Source: Labia minor (taxonomy: Eukaryota > Arthropoda > Insecta > Dermaptera > Spongiphoridae). From it: a stretch of DNA of 64,000 bases. The notes under the pieces were generated by a model. The model was not told where the DNA came from. It ran no database searches and saw nothing but the letters and a program-made list of their open reading frames with translations. A program made the position numbers and the translations under genes. The number at the start of each line of letters is the position of its first letter. Within the stretch, counting starts at the first letter, position 1. Positions 55,224 to 64,000 of this stretch are shown piece after piece. The stretch lies in contig OY720344.1 in NCBI GenBank assembly GCA_963082975.1, positions 1,488,001 through 1,552,000 of the forward strand, in the 5' to 3' direction.

Positions 55224-58200
55224 ATTGGTTTAGGTTTCCGTGAATGTTATTGATATTATTACTATCAGATTTATAATCACGTATTTTTGTGAGATTGTTT
55301 TCTCGACGTTTTAGCACCCATTTTGGCGCCATTTTCAAGAGATTATTTAGGTGGGTATATTTTTGGGATTCTGGGTCTTAGTCTGTGTGACCAAGGGTTA
55401 ATATCGGGATTTTGGTCACACAGACTAAGACTCAGAATCCCAAAAATATTCCCACCTAAATAATCTCTTGAAAATGGCGCCAAAATGGGTGCCGAAACGT
55501 CGAGAAAACAATCTCACAAAAATACGTGATTATATCCCTGATAAATCTCTGATAGTAATATATATATATATATATATATATATATTACTAAATTACCATA
55601 TAGAGTTGATTTAAAAGAAAAATAATAACAGCAGAAAATTCAATTTTGATATAATAATATAAAATAAAGAAATATCTGGATTTATATCTAGTATGATAAA
55701 AAATATAGAAACTATAATTAAATGCAAAATCTAAAATAAAACTAGAATAACTTTAAATTTATAAGTTTATAAATAAATTATATAATGTAATTATGTATTA
55801 GCAATTTTTTTTAATTTTCTTAAGAGATTCGTTTAAAGAACTAATCATATATCTTTGGACATATTTTTAAATGACAAATTTCCAAAATATTTATAATTAA
55901 TAATCCATCTTCATATTTGAAAATTCAAATTACATTCGAAATTATAATATTATTTAATGAAATAAAAATTAATATGGTACATATTAATCAAAGATGAATG
56001 TAGATAAATAAATTATATGTATATATATCCTTCTATATTCTTATCATAAAAATAGCCCTGGAAAGTTTAAATTATAAATAAATGGATTTTTAAGTAATTA
56101 TATAAGAATAAACTTATGTTAATGATTGTCTAAATTAGTAAAATAATTACATTAAATAAGTTAGTAACTTGCTTTAAAAATTTAATATTATGAAAATATA
56201 ATTGAAATTTGTGAATAAAATTTTGCGGGTATATACCAATTTAGGTGATATGATACTCGAAGTTGAATGAGTTGGATAATTCTAAAATTTAAGTTTTATT
56301 CAATTGATTTTAAATGAGAAGAATGACTTAAGGAAACTATTTTACAAGTAAGTAAGATTAAATAATAAATATTATTCGAAAGAATAAAAATTTAAATAAA
56401 AAAATTAATATTTTTCTAATCATGACAATCATTAATATACGTATATAACGAAAGTTGATCATAGGATCAGTCAAATAATAAAAATCAGTCAATTAGAGAG
56501 GAGAATTCGCGGACCTGTCTCCTCCGCAGCCACTGTTTTCTACATTGGTGGTACCATCGCACCATTGATTATGACTCGTCTCTTCATGCTCACCCTCATC
56601 TTCCTCTTCTTCTTTAAGGCGACGATCTTCCTTATGTTTTTTTTTATGTTTCATCTAAAATAATCCAATATTAAATTAATTTTAAATAATCAAATAAACT
56701 ACTATATTTTTAGGATGTAATCAAAGCAATAATTGAATGTAAACTACAATGAAACAAAAATTTAACAAAAAACACCTTTATATATTAATTTCTATTATTC
56801 CCGAAATATAGGAGGATTTTTCCAAATTCAAGCTAAAAAGTTTAATGAACCATGAACGAAACTTAAGAAGTTTGTTATTATTACTTATTAATGTGGTATT
56901 TGTCTGTAAATTAGGAATGTACTCCCGACCAGGTTGAGAGGATGTCAAGTTTCCATTGACTAATAATCAATGTGTGAATTTTGATATTTTTTTTTTTCTC
57001 CTTTTTTTTTGTATTGATTAAATTGTTTATGTACTCTATTGTACAATAATGGTTAAATCAAATATAAAAAATACTAATGATATGATTATTTTTGAAGAGA
57101 CTTAAGAACTGGACACACCGACATTAGATAGGTTTCTAATCTGTATCAATTCAAGATTTATGAACTTCTGACAGAGGATAATAAACAAAAGTATCTCGCT
57201 ATTCATGACTATTAATGAGAGGTACAGAAATACTTACAAAGTATCATTATCTTTAATTATATATTATTTATTTGGTGTTTTCAATGATTTTTAATACAAT
57301 TTTATGTTTCTGCATTTTAATTAATTAATATATGAATTTTAGATTTTTATTATTTTTCTACTGATGTGCAAAATAATATTTAAATAATTTTTTTTTTCAC
57401 TCGTTTCATTTTAAAAATTTACAATTGTATGGTTTTAGAATAAAATATTATTTATTTTTTAAGTAATGAAATATTCTTACCATTGAATAGTTGAGCATTA
57501 GTAATTATTATGAAATAAAATTATGACTTAAAATATATTCCAATTACTTATGGATGTTTCTTAATATATATTTTTGAAAAATTTTTAAATTGCAAATGAA
57601 GATAGTCGAGAATAATTTTCAAGCTCTCCCATAAGAATATATAATCTATCGTAATCAATCAATAACATTTTTCTTATTTTCACTCACTAATTCATTGATG
57701 TCGATCAAATATTAAATATACTTCCTTTATTTTTATCTTTTTGACACTTTTTTAGAGGAAATAGCCACAATGCCATGGTTATTATAAATAGCTAGCTACT
57801 CTTTCACTGATTGTATGTAGTTATATGATCAAAAACTTTGGATATAGTATGTCAAACTGTTAAACAGAGATTTTCACAAAACAACAAACAATCTGGAAAG
57901 TTCGAACAGTAAGGAGAGAAGCACTTGAATAAGATTTGTACAACGAGAATAATGACCAATAATTGTTAAGTTTATTTTATAAAATTAAATGAAATATCAA
58001 AATGTAAATATTTAATTATTTAAATAAATAATAAAGGAATAATTCTATGAGTTGATGTTTTGGCTATAATAACAAATAACAATAAATAGATTCTAAATTT
58101 TTTGGCTATAGAAATAGATCACTTCCTAAATTGAAAAAAAAAATCTACAACTCTGTCTCAAGTATCAACTTAATTTTTAAATATTAATAATTAATTTTTA

Positions 58201-60078
58201 CAAACCTTATGTTTATGTTTTCTTCTATATAAGTCCTCATAATTTCCTATAGCAGCGGCAGATTCATAAGAAGGTGAATTATTTGCCAATTTTCTTCTGG
58301 CTGCTTTTTTTGCCTTTTTCAGGGCTCTTTTCGCGGCTTTTGCACTTGACGTTTTTTCAACATCTTGTTCGCTTTCTTCTTTAATTTCTAATTTCAATTG
58401 TTCAGTTTCACTCTCCTCAACATCGGCCTCACTAACTTTGGCTGGTATTTTTAAAATTGTACCTTCTCCCTGTGATCCATATGATATTTTTATAATAGGT
58501 GTTCGTTTAGCTTTTAGTTTATCTTCAAATACACTTTCATCCCAAAGATCCTCCATTGAACCTACACTCTTTTTTTTACGTAAAACTCTACCATTTTCAC
58601 TCTCATTCTCTTCATTGACAGTTAATCTTGGTCTTTTACTTTCTTCATCATCCGATGATTCTGATGATTCATGAAAAGTAGTTTGCACAGGGTCAGTAAC
58701 TATCGTATGGCGAGGACTAAGATAAACAGGGGGCTGCCAAAACTCTTTTGGACTTGTTTTGCCATTAAGAGCATTGGAAATTTCATTGGGCTGTAATCGT
58801 GAAAGTTTCGGGATTAAACTAGTTCTGCTCTGATTAAGTAATTGACTACTATCACTAAGAAGAGGTCGCGGACTTTTAGCAGCATCATTCCGAGTGTTTT
58901 CTGAGTGGCTAGATGATGCATTTACCCCACTTGTTGAATTATTCCCAGCACTTCGTCGCTTTCTCTGTGAAAAATCAACATTTTCTGAATTTTCATTACA
59001 TATACTAGAACATTTGGAACAAAGCACTTGTCTTGGTCGAAGACGAACAGTCCGATATCTTGCAGGGGGGCGAATAGGTCTTCGAATCGGTTTTGCTGTT
59101 GGGGGAGTTTCGTTTTTCGTTTGGAAATATGTATAACGTTGTACCAGAGTATGAAGTTTCTCATCCTCGCTAGGACCTCCAGGTGGTGGGAATATACCAA
59201 ATGGAAGATTTCTGAAATTAGAAAAATGTAATATGAAATGAAATATTTTAAATAAAATAATAAAAAATAATTCAGTCAAAAATGTAAGGAAATTTTAAAA
59301 ATGTTTTATAATGTATTATAATAATAAGTGATTTCTATTTGGTTGATTTAATTTGATTGTATCCTAAATTCTAAATATATAGGAAGACATAATTTTTAAA
59401 TAAATTTTTACCCCAACATGAAAAATTAAATTAAAGTTAATCAAAACGAAAGAAAAAGATTAATAATTAAAATAATCAAATATATAATGAGAATTAAAAT
59501 TAAATTTCAAATGAATTAAACTAATAACGAACTTAAATGACAAGATGTCATCGAAGAATAGTTTATTTTATCCAATGTAATAGATAAATGATAAATTTAA
59601 TATGTTGACAGGGTGTCATTTGAAAATGTTTAAAGATTATATTTCTAATTCTATTTTTTTTTCTCCCATGTTTATTCATTTTTTAAGTAGATTATTTTCT
59701 AGGTACATAGAATTAACATAAATTATATATTATTTTAAAAATTTCACTTGTTACAAATAGATATAAAAAATAAATTATTATTTTTCATTATATAAAAAAT
59801 TAATTTAAATATAATTTAATAACTATAATCAATAAATAAATAAAAAAAAATGCAACGTAATGAATATTGCCACGAGCTGAGAGAAACAAATTTCATTCTA
59901 TTTTTGATATATTTTATTCTGCTTACCTTTTATTTAAATCAAGTAAAACACCTTTAAATAATTTACTTTCATATGGATATGAGACAATTAAAATATCTTG
60001 AAGAGCTTCTTCTACATTGACTATAATTTTAGTATTTTCCAATAATTTTAAAGGCGCCTGCAATTGCAAGTCAGCCAT
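52832..60078 (-). CDS. PWWP2A/PWWP2B-type PWWP domain protein, complete gene
   Basis: Six exons keep frame across GT-AG junctions: 59927-60078, 58206-59211, 56515-56654, 53814-54030, 53041-53163 and 52832-52975, giving 593 aa. The start MADLQLQAPLKLL has A at -3 and G at +4. Order: an N-terminal region ending FKGVLLDLNKR, a Pro-rich linker (GIFPPPGGPSEDE), an Arg-rich PARYRTVRLRPRQ with CSKCSSIC, a long acidic and Ser-rich middle with SVGSMEDLWDES, Lys/Arg runs, then the PWWP domain. This opens FAVGDVVWGKLHGCPWWPGK and continues over the next exon as AHVSWYNSKTSSVIGCDQLN, ending RFNKKKRGPYKEAIRQA. The layout and the C-terminal RFNKKK-YKEAI signature match vertebrate PWWP2A/B, nuclear readers of H3K36me3 and H2A.Z chromatin linked to NuRD-type deacetylase complexes. 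The first exon and RNA 5' end are inferred. Confidence 0.93.
54666..55073. mobile_element. Tc1/pogo-type MITE with TA target duplication
   Basis: CAGTAAGACTCCGCTTGACC on the left is mirrored by 'TTAAGCGGGGTCTTACTG' on the right, flanked by TA (54664-54665 and 55074-55075). The 408-bp interior has no transposase. The ends resemble pogo/Tigger termini. It lies in intron 3 of the PWWP2-type gene. Confidence 0.88.
55245..55562. mobile_element. Near-perfect 320-bp palindrome, Penelope-terminal-repeat-like
   Basis: Two arms of about 150 bp are inverted copies with a loop of about 19 nt at 55394-55412. Each arm holds 'AATCACGTATTTTTGTGAG', 'TTTTCTCGACGTTT' and 'CACCCATTTTGGCGCC'. It also holds 'TCTCTTGAAAATGGCGCC' (in right-arm sense) before GCCGAAACGTCGAG (55490-55503). 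The left arm lacks about 12 bp present in the right arm. The palindrome is embedded in (TA)n tracts at 55183-55219 and 55559-55586. The GGCGCC hairpin plus GAAACGTC resembles the hammerhead-type motif in Penelope-like terminal repeats, but the core CTGATGA is not conserved. Confidence 0.75.
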
Positions 60079-61088
60079 ATTGGGATGAGAATTCTATTCG
60101 GACAGCTGAGTGTCGCCTTTCGAGATCACAGCTCTCTCTCCCTCATTGTGGTATACCAGCAAACTATCAACTTCCTCCTACAAATAATGTACCCTCTGTA
60201 TCCTCTGTACCGGTTTAATATATATATATATGTATATTCTACTATTCTCTTTGCATATCGTTCACTTTTAATTATTATATAGAAACCATTTATTTTCAAT
60301 ATTCTTTTTCAATTTTTATACATTCATCATATGTAGATTTGATCAAGAAATATTGTAAATTTAAATTTTAATTTAAAACAAAAAAAAAATATTTAAATAA
60401 AATAAAACTACTTAGACAATGTATTATAAACTAGGTTCTAATTTTTATTTTTATTTTGTAAAATAAGCAATTCATATTTTTTATATACAATGTATTTATA
60501 TTTATTATTTATATAATATATCTACCCGAATATAATACATATAAACAATACCTTCCCTTCCTATTTCCTATCGTCGGTCGGTCAAAAGGGATCTTTTCAA
60601 ATATCTTGCCCATATATCTCGTACTTCTTAATTCAATAGAGATCATGGTTTCTTTTGTTGCTAAAATTTACATTTTTATTTTTCCCATCTAAATTCTAAA
60701 TAAAAATTTATATAGTAATATGATTTTGATTTATGAATATGTGAATAAAATAATTGGAATGCTTTTTTATTAATTAACTAATATATACAAATTAAGTATT
60801 ATAAATGATTGATGATTTATAATATATATTTCATTTTTAAACATTAAATAATAATTTATTTTTTATTTTCTCTCTGTTTTATTACTTTTTCATCAATTTT
60901 TATCTTTCTATAAATAAAATATCTAGAAGAAAAAAAATAAAGAAAAAGGGAATTTTATATTAAATATTTTTTTTTTAAATTAACTACAATAAGTCTAATT
61001 TTATTAAAAATTTGTAAAATAGTTCTTACCGCAAATGAGTGTGACCCTCATTTAATTTCATTCTTATGTTTTTTATTAGTGTTAAAAG
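60079..61088. other. Gene-free stretch upstream of the PWWP2-type gene
   Basis: It should hold the promoter of the minus-strand gene. A short relic of the CCGACCGACGATAG repeat lies at 60551-60580 (TCCTATCGTCGGTCGG). No exon is seen. Confidence 0.45.
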
Positions 61089-61319
61089 CAGTGGTGTATT
61101 GGAAGGGGAACGCGTTCCAATATTTTTTCATATCACGACAACTCCCACTTAAATCTACTGTTAGAATTTCTTTTTTTGTGTTATAAATATTTTGTATAGT
61201 AAGATTAAGCAAAAATAAAAACTTTTATGTAAAAAAATAGTTTGCTCAAAATAAGACTTTTTTTTGCTCCCACTATGCGTTCCCTTTCCCTTACTTCTTA
61301 TTTTACCAATACATCAATG
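61089..61319. mobile_element. hAT-type MITE with 8-bp target duplication
   Basis: CAGTGGTGTATTGGAAGGGG on the left is mirrored by 'CCAATACATCAATG' on the right, flanked by GTTAAAAG (61081-61088) and GTTAAAAT (61320-61327). The GGGAACGCGTTCC palindrome lies just inside the left end and GCGTTCCC near the right end. No ORF. Confidence 0.85.
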
Positions 61320-61816
61320 GTTAAAATGGTGTAATGTAAAGTTTCATCAAATTTTACTGGTATGTAAAATAAGAATATTAAGAATATAAACGTTTTAAAT
61401 TTAAACAAATTATAAAATTACCAACATATTTTGACAAAATATTAAAATAATATCAATCAGGATTGAGTAGAATCTATCAAGAATAGATTAATTTTTTTTT
61501 CGTTAATTCTAATATTAAAAAAAAAAACAAAACACAATTGTAAATTCCTATACCTAAATTATTTATAAGAAAAGAAAATTTAAATTTATATTTTAATTGA
61601 TATCTAAAAGAAAATGTACATATATTAAACATATAATTCGGAATGAACGTAGTTGGGAAAATGTTCGAAATTTGAAATGTTTAAAAAATGAACATTTTAA
61701 CATAAATTATTATATAAATTTATTTTTAAAATTAGTCAGTGACTTTGAAATCTTTTAATGTTTGTGGAACCTTGTCTACTGGTAAAAAATTAAAATCTCA
61801 AAGCATCATGGAACGC

Positions 61817-61870
61817 TTAGTGTAGGGTTACCATAATTGTTGGACTTCAGACCGGGACACCCAGCTCCCC
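61817..61870 (-). repeat. Likely 3' terminus of the hAT element
   Basis: 'TTAGTGTAGGGTTACCATAA' followed by 'TTGGACTTCAGACCGGGACACC' resembles hAT-type terminal sequence and lies downstream of the transposase pseudogene. The matching right terminus was not found within the window. Confidence 0.55.
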
Positions 61871-61982
61871 AAAAAAAAACACTTGGCAAATACGTACGCT
61901 TACGTCTTTATTAATTTCAAAGCAAAAATCAGAAAACAATAATAAAACAACAACAAGAACAAAACAACAATACTGGGTATAA

Positions 61983-63812
61983 TTAAATAATTAATTGTTT
62001 GATTCTCTGATTAATGGGTTGATCAGTTTGATTCCTCCTCGTTTGATTCTCCTTTCTTATCGTATTTATCAGATTTTGTCGCTTTTTCAAGCAAATCCTT
62101 TTGTCGATTGAGAGCAAATTGCGCTCATCTGTCCACTGAGCTTTAATTAACGAAAACACTCGTTCAACATGGCATTGTGGAATGGCGTACAAATATTGGC
62201 ATATTTTAAGTAGGTTCGCTTTCCTTTCGGACTCTTCAGTCTTTTTAAAATAGTACTGCCATTTGCCGTGCACATCCTTGCTATCCCATTCTTTGTAGAT
62301 TTCATTATGAATAAATGTCTTCAAATACATTACTTCCTCATAAATTGAATCCGTAAAAAATATACCCAGTTCATTTAAATACCCAACGGTTTTTTCAACT
62401 TGTTCCCATTCGGGTTCTTCGTGGAGAAGCATCTAAGAAAAAACATCATATTTTGCCAGTGGAACTGACCACCTCTCTAAGCAAATGATACCAACGTTGA
62501 AAAATTTCTCTACATTATTTTCAAATTCGTCTTTCTGTGCCTTCGTAATTTCCTTATGCATTTTCAGTTTATTATATTTCTGGCTGGTTTGAATACCCAG
62601 GAATTTGCTGGTCAATCTCTGCATTAATTGTCTTTTTGTGTCCTCTAAAATATTTTTCACTTCAATGACGCTTATGATTGACTTTTCAAGCTTTTTAATT
62701 TGCTTCTCAAACAAAAACATTTGACTGTGTACAAACAAGGTATAAATTTCGGATAAAGGATTTGAAAAAAAAATCATTATAGCCAGTGGAGGATTTTCTT
62801 CTTCCAGAAAAAATGTTTTTAATGGCTCCCACAATTGTAGAATTCTTTCAATCGCTGGAAGGAGCGATAACCATCTACTTCTTGAATGAGATTGAATATT
62901 TGCATATGTGACCCCAGCAGACTCGCAGAAATTTTTAAGACGTTCATTCCTCACAGTATATATTGAAAAGAATTTGTATAATTTTAAAACGACAGATTCG
63001 ACATCAATCGATAATACATCGGCGGCAGTAGAAGCTGTATTGTGTATAACATGTGCAGGGCAACCGACTCCTTCTATGTTTGCTGACAATGTTTGGTTCA
63101 ATTTGTAATAAACATTATTTGTTCCACTCCTCTCCCTTCCACCGAAATTTATATTTGTGTTATCAGCCCCAAATGCCACGAGGCCTTTCAACGGAATATT
63201 ATATCTTCTTATTGCACCCATACAAAATGCTGTTATTGTATCAGACGTTTCATTGGGCAAGGTTTGCAATTCTAGGAGTTTCACTTTCAAGCCCTCGTTT
63301 TCCGTGAAATAATGGATGAGCAGAGGGAACATTTTCTTAAGCGTAGATATTCCATAAAAAGGAATATTTTGCATTTCATTTTGAATTTCATTTACAGAAT
63401 GAGGGGCCAATATGTTTTTAATTATCGCAGTTGCTTTAGTTGTTTCTTCGCAATTTCGGAATCGGGATACATTATTGAATTCAATTTCGATGAGCAATCT
63501 AACGAATTAAATGATTGGTGGTGTTTGATTGTTTTGTACGGTGTCGTTAATTCGGCAGCACTTATTAAAATATTTTCCGGAGAATTTTTCTTAATAAAAT
63601 AAGAAGATACGTCCTTTGATGTAGATGCGGAAATTGATTTAGACTTGTGGTTTGATGATTTTATATGGTCCGTGATACTGGATTTTCCGCCATGACTCAC
63701 CGATATATATATATTACAAATGGAACAAAATGCTTCGTATTCATTTTTCTACCTTTTAATGCATGGCCACTCTTTGGTGAATTCGTCAGAAAAATAGCAT
63801 TTTCTTTTTGGC
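61983..63812 (-). pseudogene. hAT transposase pseudogene with BED-type zinc finger
   Basis: The start is at 63812: MPKRKCYFSDEFTKEWPCIK, with an in-frame TAG at 63747, then the BED zinc finger (CSICNIYISVSHGGKS, HIKSSNH). The frame changes near 63440-63475 after MYPDSEIAKK. From 63440 on, a long frame reads NIPFYGISTLKKMFPLLIHY. Compared with the family this lacks a few residues in which the first catalytic Asp usually lies. It continues with LVAFGADNTNINFGGRERSG (second Asp), GVGCPAHVIHNTAST and SRSRWLSLLPAIERIL. A second in-frame TAG lies at 62433-62435. The C-terminal dimerisation domain follows (LLKICQYLYAIPQCHVERVF). Two stops, one frameshift and one small deletion make it inactive as it stands. 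Confidence 0.9.
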
Positions 63813-64000
63813 ATTGTTGATGGTATTTGAAATTAATTATTAATATGGTTCAAACAAATATCTGAAAGGCAAAATTAATCATAATTACTGGCATGCCGCC
63901 TATATAAATTACAATAATTAAATACCCATGCAATCTTCAGTTCCGTCTTCACAAAAATAATAATAAAAAAGTGAATTTATTAGTTATTGTAAGATGTCCT
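63813..64000. other. Window edge, probable 5' flank of the hAT element
   Basis: Nothing recognisable beyond AT-rich sequence. The right hAT terminus may lie beyond the window. Confidence 0.4.

Noticed and set aside
58438-59231. Several plus-strand open frames of 60-80 codons
   Set aside because: They are antisense shadows of the large second exon of the PWWP2-type gene.

Overview
The window looks like nuclear DNA from an AT-rich arthropod, probably an insect. The evidence is: split genes with GT-AG introns that keep phase; very AT-rich intergenic DNA full of (TA)n, (CA)n and poly-A/T tracts; a jockey-like LINE fragment; mariner/Tc1 and hAT transposons of arthropod type; and Helentron-like repeats. 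I cannot name the species from the sequence alone; an AT-rich parasitoid-wasp-like genome is only a guess.

Genes. Four host genes can be assembled by hand from exons that keep frame across splice sites. (1) The 3' part of a single-pass membrane protein gene on the minus strand. Its transmembrane exon lies at 26518-26787 and its four cytoplasmic-tail exons at 6764-8207, separated by an intron of about 18.3 kb that is packed with transposons. (2) The last three exons of an unrecognised plus-strand gene at 40957-42492, with a rearranged mariner just inside its last intron. (3) A complete six-exon leucine-rich-repeat protein gene on the minus strand at 44875-47236 (518 aa). (4) A complete six-exon PWWP2A/PWWP2B-type chromatin reader gene on the minus strand at 52832-60078 (593 aa), with MITEs in its introns.

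Mobile DNA. The best-preserved element is a Ty3/gypsy-type LTR retrotransposon at 20810-25627, minus strand, inside the long intron of gene 1. It has two identical 298-bp LTRs, a TATA target duplication, intact gag and pol, and a canonical A AAA AAC slippery site on the gag stop. Its primer-binding site shows no tRNA match I recognise but is a 12-nt perfect complement of a stretch inside its own LTR, which suggests Tf1-like self-priming. The window also holds a hAT transposase pseudogene (61.8-63.8 kb), several mariner/Tc1 relics, a truncated jockey LINE, a tRNA-headed SINE, five MITEs with readable target duplications, paired inverted copies of Helentron-like and 'CTTATCTTATTA' repeat families, and a near-perfect 320-bp palindrome resembling Penelope-type terminal repeats.

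Layout. 1-2.0 kb: repeat element and a 160-bp tandem array. 2.6-6.4 kb: MITEs. 6.8-8.2 kb: tail exons of gene 1. 8.3-26.5 kb: its giant intron with most of the transposons. 26.5-26.8 kb: transmembrane exon. 27-40 kb: repeats and transposase relics. 41-42.5 kb: gene 2. 44.9-47.2 kb: gene 3. 49-50.7 kb: SINE and MITE. 52.8-60.1 kb: gene 4. 61-64 kb: hAT MITE and hAT pseudogene. The host genes show no functional link to each other. Coordinates of repeat edges are approximate unless a target duplication is given.
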